Shown here piece by piece: positions 36,556-46,000 of a DNA stretch of 64,000 nt. The DNA is from Ectothiorhodospiraceae bacterium (GTDB taxonomy: Bacteria > Pseudomonadota > Gammaproteobacteria > SZUA-152). The stretch spans positions 1-64,000 of the forward strand of contig NVUB02000070.1 in the NCBI GenBank assembly GCA_002401775.2. The letters are read 5' to 3'. A program made the translations under genes and the position numbers. Position 1 is the first letter of the stretch. Each line of letters starts with the position of its first letter. Under the pieces are notes generated by a model, which saw only the letters and a list, made by a program, of their open reading frames with translations, was not told the origin of the DNA and searched no databases.

Positions 36556-37122
36556 TGTGGTCTCCTTTATGAGCTAAAGCCTAGCGATAGAAATTCGCTA
36601 ATTTATAATTTTGGTACTTTATTGCTGACCTTACTTACAGGTATAGGTACAGGCTTAGTGACAAACTTAAGTTTATTTCAGACTTAAGATTACCGAAAAA
36701 TTACCATTACTGCGTGTTGATAATTACGGGAAGTATACGCTCCCCGGTTTCGATTTGTTGCATACTTTTTACGTGATGCATGAATAAAATGATATTCCCA
36801 AATGACGGTTGCAATATGAAATATTGGTTTTACTTTTTGGGGATAATGTTAACCCTAGGCGTTATGCCTAAGCACCACACCGAAATAATAATTCAAAGTA
36901 TTCATTCAAACCGCTTTCTTTGAATGGGTTATGTTTTATCGTTTTATTGGTTTTATTATTGGTTTTATTATTAGTTTTATATTATGTTTCTGGCGTAAGT
37001 TTCCGCTGTCCTTTCTACCGCTCATCGACAGCGGAAACCTTCCGACCTCTCCCTGAATGACACTGCCAGAAAGCATTTCTTTCCGGCAGATTACGGCTTA
37101 CCGTTGATAAATGTTGACCGTT
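36556..37122. other. Long spacer between tssC and hcp with two stem-loops
   Basis: No convincing gene is seen here. On the tssC side are two stem-loops: 36999-37038 (12-bp perfect stem GTTTCCGCTGTC/GACAGCGGAAAC) and 37063-37089 (11 bp with one mismatch, 5-nt loop). Neither is followed by a T tract on the minus strand. Next come an AT-rich tract (TTTTATTGG/TTTTATTA units, 36940-36980) and an inverted pair CTTAAGT/ACTTAAG (36666-36688). The layout suggests a transcript end or processing site after tssC and an hcp promoter. Confidence 0.6.
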
Positions 37123-38601
37123 TTACGTTTTGTCCAATTTGCCAGCCAATGACAATGTGAAGCTGGCACCCATATATTTAAAGTGGGGGCGGACATTCAT
37201 TTCTACTCTAAACCAGCCGGGGTTACCTTCATCGTCAGTGACAATGATTTCAGCTTCGCGCAAAGGACGTTTGCTACGAACGGCAGCAGGAGGATTGTCT
37301 TGGTCGGCGACAAACTGGCGAATCCAGTTGTTCAGCTCACGGTCAAGTTCACTGCGGGTTTTCCAACTGCCGATATTTTCACGCTGTAATACTTTGATGT
37401 AGTGAGCGATGCGATTAATCACAAACAGATAGGGGAGTTCAGTGCCCAGCTTGAAATTGGTTTCCGCTTGCTTTGCTTCCGGTGTATTACCAAAATATTT
37501 TGGTTTTTGGCAGGAATTTGCTGAGAAAAATGACGCGTTGTCGGTGCCTTTGCGTAATGTCAGGCCAATAAACCCTTGCTCAGCCAGTTCAAACTCACGG
37601 CGGTCAGAGAGCATGACTTCCACAGGGGGCATGGTTTTGATCTCACCGTTTTCCGTGTATTTATGGATGGGGAGGTTTTCAACAGCGCCACCACTTTTGG
37701 GCCCAATGATATTTGGACACCAGCGATATTTGGCAAAACTTTTAGACAGGTTTGCGGCAAAGGCAAATGAGGCGTTACCCCAGAGGAAACTCTTTTTCGA
37801 TGTTGAGACATTTTCTGTATAAGAGAAGGCTTTAACGGGGTTGTCTTCACCATAGGGTGAACGCAGTAAAAAGCGCGGTGCGGTCAGGCCGACGTTACGA
37901 GCATCATCAGATTCGCGGAAAGCATTCCATTTAGCAAACTGTGGGCCTTCAAATACGGCTTCCAGGTCTTTTAGGTTTGGCAGGTCATCGAAGGTTTCGA
38001 CACCAAAAAACTCAGGGCCAGCAGAGCCGATAAAGGGGGCGTGGGACATGGCACTAACACTGCCTAGTTGTTGTAGCAGCTTGATATCTTGCGCACCGGG
38101 GCCAAAGCTATAATCAGAAATGATCGCGCCGATGGGTTTACCACCAAATTGTCCATACTCTGCGGTGTAGATGTGTTTGTAGAGGCCAGATTTGGTGACG
38201 TCGGGGGCATCTTCAAAATCCTCCAACATTTCTTCTTTCGTCGCGCTAACAAGTTCGATTTTAATATTTTCGCGAAAATCTGTTTGGTCAACGAGCATTT
38301 TAAGGCTGCGCCATGAGGATTCCAGCGCTTGAAATTCTTTGTGATGTAAGACTTCATCAATCTGGCTGCTGATTTTACTATCAATTTCTGAAATGAATTT
38401 GTCGACCAGCTTTTGCTCGACTTTTTCACCCTCGCGGTGGGGTAAAAGTAAATCAGAAATAAAAGCCTCAACGCCTTTTTTGGCGACATCGTAGCCTTCA
38501 TCTGCGGGTTTTAAGCGCGTTTGTTCCATGATTTGATCAAGTAATGAAACTTCTTCTACTGCGTCGCCAGCTTCCTGGGTCAGGTTTTCCATTTCGGCCA
38601 T
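37123..38601 (-). CDS. tssC: T6SS sheath large subunit TssC
   Basis: 492 residues, normal TssC (VipB) length. Conserved: FISEIDSKISSQIDEVLHHK, AEYGQFGGKPIGAIISDYSF, AKWNAFRESDDARNVGLTAP, and RENIGSWKTRSELDRELNNW. It pairs with TssB to form the contractile sheath. GAGGA precedes the ATG at 38601, and tssB lies 97 bp upstream. It keeps the N-terminal arm that is missing in the fused paralogue at 27920-29689. Confidence 0.97.
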   Translation of the reverse strand: MAEMENLTQEAGDAVEEVSLLDQIMEQTRLKPADEGYDVAKKGVEAFISDLLLPHREGEKVEQKLVDKFISEIDSKISSQIDEVLHHKEFQALESSWRSLKMLVDQTDFRENIKIELVSATKEEMLEDFEDAPDVTKSGLYKHIYTAEYGQFGGKPIGAIISDYSFGPGAQDIKLLQQLGSVSAMSHAPFIGSAGPEFFGVETFDDLPNLKDLEAVFEGPQFAKWNAFRESDDARNVGLTAPRFLLRSPYGEDNPVKAFSYTENVSTSKKSFLWGNASFAFAANLSKSFAKYRWCPNIIGPKSGGAVENLPIHKYTENGEIKTMPPVEVMLSDRREFELAEQGFIGLTLRKGTDNASFFSANSCQKPKYFGNTPEAKQAETNFKLGTELPYLFVINRIAHYIKVLQRENIGSWKTRSELDRELNNWIRQFVADQDNPPAAVRSKRPLREAEIIVTDDEGNPGWFRVEMNVRPHFKYMGASFTLSLAGKLDKT

Positions 38602-38698
38602 GGTGTAATCCTCGTAAATTCTGCGTTGTTGGTCAACAAAGGGTAATCAGTGAAAAATGATGAGCATGTATGCTCTTCTCAGTTTTACTAATAGTCGC

Positions 38699-39190
38699 TT
38701 ATTTATTGCCGATGCCCAATTCAGTGGTGATTTGAGCACGGGTTTCGGAGTCCGTTAATATGGATTCAATGGTTTTCCGAAATGCCGGCACATTGCCAAG
38801 TGGGCCTTTTAGCGCCAGTAAGGCTTTACGCAGTTCCAGTAGTTCATTCAACTCAGGCACTTGCTCAGCAATACGTTGAGGTGAAAAGTCTTTGATGGTG
38901 TCAAACTTGAGGTCAGCAGTAATTTCTTCAGTTGAGCCTGCATCATCTTCCAGTTTATTGGGTATGCTAATCGTCATGTTCAAACTATAATTTTTCACAA
39001 CATCATCAAAGTTATCTTTATTGATATTGATTGGGTTACGATCTTCGATAACGGTGTCAGATTCTTTCCCGGTGAAATCACCGACAACCAGCATTTTTAA
39101 TGGCAGCTCAACTTCTTCTGTGACATCGCCAGTTTGTGACTTATATACGATGTTGACACGTTCTTTAGGTGCAACTGAACCATCGGCCAT
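38699..39190 (-). CDS. tssB: T6SS sheath small subunit TssB
   Basis: 163 residues, normal TssB (VipA). Segments ERVNIVYKSQTGDVTEEVEL, KMLVVGDFTG, FSPQRIAEQVPELNELLELR, and the C-terminal helix FRKTIESILTDSETRAQIT. In other T6SSs the C-terminal helix exposed after contraction is the ClpV recognition site in some lineages. The ATG overlaps the tssA stop by one base (TAATG), with AGGAG inside the end of tssA. Confidence 0.97.
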   Translation of the reverse strand: MADGSVAPKERVNIVYKSQTGDVTEEVELPLKMLVVGDFTGKESDTVIEDRNPININKDNFDDVVKNYSLNMTISIPNKLEDDAGSTEEITADLKFDTIKDFSPQRIAEQVPELNELLELRKALLALKGPLGNVPAFRKTIESILTDSETRAQITTELGIGNK

Positions 39191-40878
39191 TATTTATCTC
39201 CTGAGGTAGTGGTGGCGGTAAGTGGGTCATGCCAGCAAAGTTGAGCGTAAGCGTGCTCTCGTTTGGCCAAAATGACATCAAGTTCGACATTTTTATCTTT
39301 TGCTTTTTTTAATTTTGTAATTTGTTTTTGGTAACCGTCACACAGTAATTTGTAGGTTTGTGAGACGAGCCCTGGCTCCCAGGTTGATAAGTTTTTATCA
39401 TCAAGGTGGGTGCTCAATTGTTCCAGTGTGGGAATGGCGACGTTCAGATTACCGGTTTGCAATAATAGGTCAGCCAGCGAGATACGCCAGAAATGTTGCT
39501 CACGCACATTGCTGGTGGCAGAGGCGTTCTTTTTCATCAAAGAAATAGCCAGTTTAATATCACCGGTGGCGGCGAGGGACTTGGCCTCTTTTAAGGTGTT
39601 AGTCCACGGCGCTGATTCTCCCGCTGCCGCAACTCCGCCAGCAGCTTCCTGGCTTACGACCTCGTTTTCAATCCACATCCGGGTCTGGTCATCTGCGAAA
39701 GGAGTGCCATCCGAAAATTTTAAATCAACCAGGGTGGGGATGCGGGTTAACAGATTCCGTAATTCATCCATTATTGTTGAGGAAGCGGCCTGGTATTCTG
39801 GGCCAAGGGCTTGCAGTGCATTGACGACCATGCGTTGTCCGTCCAGCCAAAAGGCGGCGCGCGCCGTTGTTTGTTCTAGTTCAGGTATGACACTGGAGAA
39901 TTGCTTGGCAGCAAGTTGTGCTTCGAAAAACTTAAGTCTGTCGGCAGCCGGTGGATTCAGCTGTGTTGTGCCGTCCGTATTGGGGGGTGCCTGGTCCAGC
40001 AATAACCATGCCAGGGAGCGATTTAGTCGATAAGGGCGAGGGTCGGAGAGTGTAGTATTTATCCAGTACGCCGCCGTTTTTCGTCCGCCTTCCTGTAACT
40101 GACGAACCGCTTTCTTGGCGTCGTTATCAGAAGCAATATCACCAACCGCAATCGGTTTGGCCGTACTTGCCGAGCGCGGAGCCGGGGCTGCTGGTATCGA
40201 TGCCGCCGCAGGTTGAACTGGTGCCGTGCTTTCGACATTTTCTGACGCCGTCGCTGCAGTGGCGTCAGCTTGTGCGGTTGGGGGTGTTGCTGGCGTGGGA
40301 GCAGGAGTTGCTGCCTGTTGGGCAATGATTTGTTTGTAGCGTTTTAAGTGCTTATTCATTTCCATCATGGAAGGGGCGTTATCTCCCATTTTGTCCATAA
40401 GTTCGCCATCAATTTGACGTGCCATTGCGTCAGCAAGTTTTATCGCTTCGGCCTGGTTGGCCGCAGGTTCTTTGCTTTCAATGATGGGGCCGCATTTTTC
40501 AGCCAGCCATTGAACCGCTGTCGCTCTGGCACGCAACCGCTTAATAGGTGGTAACATGCCATCCCAGTGATGTTCGATCATATCGTTGATGGCTTTAAGG
40601 CCAACGGCAAAACCGGTGTAGCCCTCTGTTTCCAGTAGGCCTCGTGTGAGATACGAAGCCACTAACAAGTCTTTGGATTTATCTTGGGTGATGAGTGTGG
40701 CGAGCTTGACGACTTTGCTCCAGTCTACGGTTTCTGCTGCCAGGGATTCCTGCTTTGCAAGTTCCGCTTCCAGCTGTTCGAACTCAGGTTCGTAGCGAGC
40801 GGACGCGCCGGCAGGAGTATCGCCAGGAATGGCTTGTTCACCAATGCTGTACAAAAGGTGATCACTCATATTTGACAA
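39190..40878 (-). CDS. tssA: T6SS protein TssA (ImpA N-terminal domain)
   Basis: 562 residues. The ImpA_N domain spans about 10-125 (VDWSKVVKLATLITQDKSKD, HHWDGMLPPIKRLRARATAV). An Ala/Pro/Thr-rich linker follows at about 205-260, then a C-terminal VasJ-type domain (WRISLADLLLQTGNLNVAIP, CWHDPLTA). TssA proteins act at baseplate assembly and/or as distal caps steering sheath polymerisation. The TTG at 40878 has AAGGAG eight bases upstream; the alternative ATG at 40869 has poorer spacing. It is the first gene of the T6SS operon. Confidence 0.93.
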   Translation of the reverse strand: MSNMSDHLLYSIGEQAIPGDTPAGASARYEPEFEQLEAELAKQESLAAETVDWSKVVKLATLITQDKSKDLLVASYLTRGLLETEGYTGFAVGLKAINDMIEHHWDGMLPPIKRLRARATAVQWLAEKCGPIIESKEPAANQAEAIKLADAMARQIDGELMDKMGDNAPSMMEMNKHLKRYKQIIAQQAATPAPTPATPPTAQADATAATASENVESTAPVQPAAASIPAAPAPRSASTAKPIAVGDIASDNDAKKAVRQLQEGGRKTAAYWINTTLSDPRPYRLNRSLAWLLLDQAPPNTDGTTQLNPPAADRLKFFEAQLAAKQFSSVIPELEQTTARAAFWLDGQRMVVNALQALGPEYQAASSTIMDELRNLLTRIPTLVDLKFSDGTPFADDQTRMWIENEVVSQEAAGGVAAAGESAPWTNTLKEAKSLAATGDIKLAISLMKKNASATSNVREQHFWRISLADLLLQTGNLNVAIPTLEQLSTHLDDKNLSTWEPGLVSQTYKLLCDGYQKQITKLKKAKDKNVELDVILAKREHAYAQLCWHDPLTATTTSGDK

Positions 40879-40904
40879 ATTGTGTTCTCCTTGCGATGAA
40901 TGCT

Positions 40905-40939
40905 AATGATAGTTATGGTAGGGGTGCAGGACTATCATT
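40905..40939. promoter_or_regulatory. Perfect 9-bp dyad upstream of tssA
   Basis: AATGATAGT (40905-40913) and ACTATCATT (40931-40939) form a perfect inverted repeat with a 17-nt spacer, beginning 27 bases before the tssA start. It could be an operator or a 5'-UTR hairpin controlling the T6SS operon. No promoter boxes can be assigned with confidence in 40879-41116. Confidence 0.5.
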
Positions 40940-41116
40940 CTGCTTTCTGTGTGAGTATGATGTCAACAAAAAAATTGGGCCGATAAAAAAATAGGCCTTC
41001 GCCGTATAAAAACTAACCAATTCTCCTGGATCAATACGCTCGTTATTTGCCGCCGCCGATAACTTGACGCTTGCGTTTATGGAGTGAATCGAAAATATGC
41101 GCGTCTTTATATAGTG

Positions 41117-42943
41117 ATGAAACACCTGAACCTTAATTATTCTCTCAACACGCCTGTCGGTCATTTTTTCAGGACTGTGTATTGGCAGTATAAAAGTGTA
41201 TTTATTATTGTATGCTTGTCTGTCAGTGTTTTTACTTCACTTTTTACTTCACTTAGTTCAGTTGCGGGTAATCCAAAAAAGGAGTATCCCGGCGCAACAC
41301 AACCTGAGATAGACCAGACGCCGCTTGCTGATAAATCGAATTTAAATTTTCGGTATGGCTCTGGCCCCGCACAGAAGGCCGGTAAAAAGCGCGCCGTTTC
41401 TGCCACAGCTCCACGAATGAAAGTTACCGCTTTTGTTTACACCGGTGTGGTTGATCGACCCGAGTACAACATCCAGCTTGCCGACATTCAGGCCATGGGG
41501 CAGCAATTAATTGATGAATATCCCGAAGGGCTGGCGATTGATGATTTTCGGGAGTTAACAGATAAAATCCGACGTTACTATCGTGAACGGGGTTTTATAT
41601 TAGCGCGGGCTTATGTTCCTGAGCAAAGCATTAACGATGCTCAGGTTGCCATTAATATTCTGGAGGGCTTGCTTGAAGACATTACCCTCGATGGTAGTGA
41701 CATCTATTCTATTGATACCCTCAGAAAGCTCTTTGCGAATCTGATTGATCGTCCCATTGAATATCGTAGTATTGAATCTGCATTATTGATGGCGGCCGAT
41801 TCACCGGGGATTACCTTTCAGGCATTATTCAGTCCGGGCGAAGAAGCGGGTGGCTCAATTCTTAAGCTCAGCACCACCCGGGAGAAACGCGTTAACACCG
41901 GTGTGTGGCTGGACAACTATGGCTCAGAATATACGGGCCGTTATCGACTGCGTGTAGCGAGTACCATCAATAATTTAAGTGGCAGTGCTGACTATTTGTC
42001 CTTCACCCTATTAAAGACACTAAGCCCAATTAACAGTCTTTATTATGCCTTGGATTATGAGCGCCCCTTAAATCGCTGGAATAGCTATCTTGGCTTTGAT
42101 ATCAGCAAAAATGCCTTTGAAGTCGGCCAGGAATTTGAAGAGCTTAAGATCAAAGGCGATTCCACTGCCCTTGGTTTCCGGTTGCGCAAAGTGTATTTAA
42201 GGCAACGCGACCGGAACGTGTCGGCAAGTGTGGCATTACGCCTGAAAAGTGCATCAAGTGACCAAGCCTCAACAAACATTGGTGAAGATAAGCTAACCGT
42301 TGTGGATATGGCATTACAGTACAGTGGCGATTCAGCCTGGTTATTCCGAGGTACTCATTCAGGAGAAATGCGTTTTAGCCTGGGCTTGCCAGATGTTCTG
42401 GGCGCAATGGATTCCAATGGCAGTGGGAAATCCAGCCGCAAGGGCGATAACCAGGAGAGGCTAGGCGGCGATTTCAGCAAAATTAATCTTCGGTATACTC
42501 ACCAGTTTGTTTTTCGGAAAAACCAGGTTGCCAAAATTCAGTATCGTGGCCAATTTAGTGGTGACTTGCTGAGTTCCATCGAGCAAACTGCCTTGGGTGG
42601 GCCACATAGCGTGCGTGCTTACCCCGTCTCGGAAGTCCTTATGGATAACAGTAGTATTATTAATGTGGAGTGGCAGGCACGTTCAGCCCAAATTGAAGAT
42701 GAACTGACATGGCTCAAAAATTTCCAGTTTGGCGCTTATTATGACTTCGCAACGGGAACCAGAAATCATGCCCTCGCCAATGAACGTGACACAGCCACTT
42801 TAAAAGGCATTGGTGGTTTTATTGAGTTTCAACCTTTTGGCAAATTTCAGGCGCGTTTCGATTTGGCCTTTCCCAAAGGGGGCGACGAAGCCACTAACGG
42901 TGACAGTTTCCAGCTCTATGTTAACCTCGGGCGTATTTTTTAG
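41117..42943 (+). CDS. Two-partner secretion transporter TpsB (ShlB/FhaC family)
   Basis: 608 residues from the ATG at 41117; a GTG at 41084 in frame is an alternative, and neither has a clear ribosome binding site. A signal-like hydrophobic segment (VFIIVCLSVSVFTSLFTSLS) is followed by a linker, POTRA domains (about 120-280, LTDKIRRYYRERGFILARAY, VAINILEG) and a 16-stranded-barrel region ending in the typical terminal strand (FQLYVNLGRIF, aromatic last residue). The L6 motif appears as GGPHSVRAYP, keeping the conserved Arg. It exports the TpsA adhesin encoded 134 bp downstream across the outer membrane. Confidence 0.93.
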   Translation: MKHLNLNYSLNTPVGHFFRTVYWQYKSVFIIVCLSVSVFTSLFTSLSSVAGNPKKEYPGATQPEIDQTPLADKSNLNFRYGSGPAQKAGKKRAVSATAPRMKVTAFVYTGVVDRPEYNIQLADIQAMGQQLIDEYPEGLAIDDFRELTDKIRRYYRERGFILARAYVPEQSINDAQVAINILEGLLEDITLDGSDIYSIDTLRKLFANLIDRPIEYRSIESALLMAADSPGITFQALFSPGEEAGGSILKLSTTREKRVNTGVWLDNYGSEYTGRYRLRVASTINNLSGSADYLSFTLLKTLSPINSLYYALDYERPLNRWNSYLGFDISKNAFEVGQEFEELKIKGDSTALGFRLRKVYLRQRDRNVSASVALRLKSASSDQASTNIGEDKLTVVDMALQYSGDSAWLFRGTHSGEMRFSLGLPDVLGAMDSNGSGKSSRKGDNQERLGGDFSKINLRYTHQFVFRKNQVAKIQYRGQFSGDLLSSIEQTALGGPHSVRAYPVSEVLMDNSSIINVEWQARSAQIEDELTWLKNFQFGAYYDFATGTRNHALANERDTATLKGIGGFIEFQPFGKFQARFDLAFPKGGDEATNGDSFQLYVNLGRIF

Positions 42944-43077
42944 CCTGGGTCAGACCCGCATTCAGACCTTGTCTTTAATCCAGGTTTCGATTCTATTGGT
43001 ATAAAACCTGGCTAGAAAATGTCGCCAGTGATCTTCGACATTATTTCGCAGAAAATTTTACTCGGACAGCAGCCACG

Positions 43078-46000
43078 ATGAATAAAAAACATATCGCTCA
43101 AAATGCTATTTTCAACAGTGAAATCAAGCGAATTTCCACTGTTTCAATAACGGCATTATGTTGCCTTAGCCTCTCGGCATCGCTTCAGGCAGCGCCACAA
43201 GGCGGCCAGGTTTCTGCAGGCAGTGGTAGCATCCAATCTTCTAGTCACGTCACACAAATTACCCAGAACAGCCAGCAATTAGTCATCGACTGGGACAGCT
43301 TTAATGTCGGCGTTAACGAAACTGTTAATTTCTTGCAGCCTAACAGCAGCTCATCTGTTTTAAACCAAATTTTCGACCAAAGCCCCAGCCAAATTCTGGG
43401 TAATATCAATGCCAATGGGCGCGTATTTTTGAGCAACCCTAACGGGTTGGTTTTTGGGGTTAATTCCCAGGTCAATGTCGGCAGCCTGTTTGCTACCACC
43501 CTGAGTATTGGCACTAATGACTTTATGGAGAGTCGTTACAACTTTAGTGCGATAACCGAAGGCGGCACTATTATAAACCACGGCCTGCTCAATGCCGCGA
43601 CGGGTGGTTCCATCAGCCTAGTGGCCGATGCAGTGGATAATCAGGGTGAGATCGTTGCCCATTATGGCCATATCAATTTGGCTTCAGGACGTACCGCCAC
43701 CGTCGATTTTGACGGTGATGGCCTTATGCTCTTTGAAATTGACGGCACAGTGTTGAATAACGCTACGGGTAAAACGACGGCGGTTAATAATAGTGGCAAT
43801 ATTCGCGCCGAGGGTGGCGAAGTCATACTCACCGCCCAACATGCCGAGAACGTTTTTGTTCGGGCAGTGAATAATGACGGCCTGATAGAAGCGGGCCGAA
43901 TGTTAAACGAAGGCGGCGTCATTCGCCTGGTTGGTATTGGCGGAGACACTGTTCACAGTGGTGTTATTGATGTTTCAGGACAAGATGCTGTTTCCACAGG
44001 TGGCGAGGTGCACATACTGGGAGAGCGTGTCGGTCTGTTTGATGCCGCCATTATCAATGCCTCCGGCAGCACCGGTGGCGGCACTGTTCTGGTCGGTGGC
44101 GATTTTCAAGGCGCTAATTCTGACATCCAAAATGCCAACCAGACACTGGTCAGCCGTAACAGCCAAATCATGGCAGATGCCCAACAAAGCGGAGACGGCG
44201 GTCGAGTAATCATCTGGGCCGATGGTTATACACAATATCTGGGGAGTATATCTGCCACAGGTGGCACGCTAACGGGAAATGGTGGTTTTGTTGAAGTATC
44301 CGGCAAACAACAGCTTGGTTTTGACGGGTGGGTGGATACCTCGGCAGTCAATGGCGAAGTGGGGCAACTGTTATTAGACCCTGACAATATTATTGTCAAT
44401 TCTTCAGGGTCGAATACAACTGACATTGATGACGTTAAGGTATTTGGAAATGTTAATTGCACTGATTGTACTATTGCGGCAAATACTCTCGTATTAGCGA
44501 ATGCCGACATCACCCTTCAAGCCACAAACGATATTACCTTTTCGGAAACCCTGACATTAACGGGCAGCAATAGTCTCACGGCTCAGGCTAATAATGATAT
44601 CAGTCTTGATTCGGGAGTCACCGTCCAGACACAAGGTTCAGGAACGATTACGCTAACCGCCAACGATGACAGTTCCGGCGGTGGTTCATTTACGATGGGC
44701 TCAACCAGTAATCTACAAACGGCAGGGGGTGATATTACGATCAGTGCTGCTGGCGATATTGCGTTGGCGGGAATTAATGCTGGAACAGGAACTGCCTCTA
44801 TCACCACGTCCACCAGTGGCGCCATCACCAGTGCTTCCACCCTTGTCGCAGGCACCCTAATTTTGAATAGCGCGAGTGGTGATATTGGCACTTCCGGCAC
44901 AAAAATTTCAACCACCACCGATTCACTCACGGCTACCACGACAGGGGCAGGCACTATTTATGTCACTAATAGCACAGCCGTTACCTTAACGGATGTGAGT
45001 ACCGGTTCTGGCACCATTGATATTGATAATACCATTGGAGACATAACGGTAACATCAGTCAGTACCAGCGGTGAAGTCAGTTTGACTTCAGATGCAGGCG
45101 ATATTGTTACCAGCACTCCTTCGAGCGGGTCTTTAATTGTTGCAGGGTTGTTAAATCTCTCAGCGGTAAACGGAAAAATTGGTACCTCGGCAATGCGGAT
45201 TAATACCACGGTAACGTCCTTGAATGCCGATACCTCGACAAATAACGGTGATATTTTCATCACTGAAACTAACGCGATTGTGTTAGCCACGATAGATGCC
45301 GGCTCAGGTGATATTGACATCCGCGCCACTGACATTAATGCCACAGGTAGTACAAACCTGACTGCTGATAAACTTTCATTAGATGCCACTAGCGGTGGCA
45401 TTGGCGCATCAGGAAACGCAGTAAACACCACTACTACAGGCACAATGACATTATCCACCGGTGGGAGCGGCTCCACGGGAGATATTTATATTGTTGAAAG
45501 TAACGCTTTAACGACCAATAATATTGATCTCACCACAGCATCAGGTGGGACTCAAACGATTGATATTTCTGCTGACTCGTTTGATCTGGATAAAAATATT
45601 GGTGATGCCAGCGACAATTTATCGCTAACCGCGACCGTAGGGGGCATCAGTGGTAGCAGGACACTAACGGCTCTTACCTTGAGCCTAACGGCCAATGGTG
45701 GATCATTGGGTGCGAGCGGATCGGAGGTTAATACCGCTGCGACAACGTTAATTGCCGACACTTCCGCAACGGATGGTGATATTTATATTAGCGAGTCTAA
45801 CGCTGTCATCCTTGCAACAATCAATGCGGGGGCAGGCGACATCACAATTAGTGCCACCGACATCAATGATGCCGGTAGCTCCAGCCTGACGGCGACCACT
45901 CTCAGTTTAACTGCCAGCGCAGGCGGGATTGGTGCATCCGGGAATGAAATTGATACCACCACCACGGGCCAATTGTCTCTGACTAGCGGAGGCGATAATG

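Noticed and set aside
36816-36923. Plus-strand 35-codon ORF with a hydrophobic N-terminus in the tssC-hcp spacer
   Set aside because: It lacks a ribosome binding site and any family resemblance, and lies on the opposite strand to the surrounding operon.
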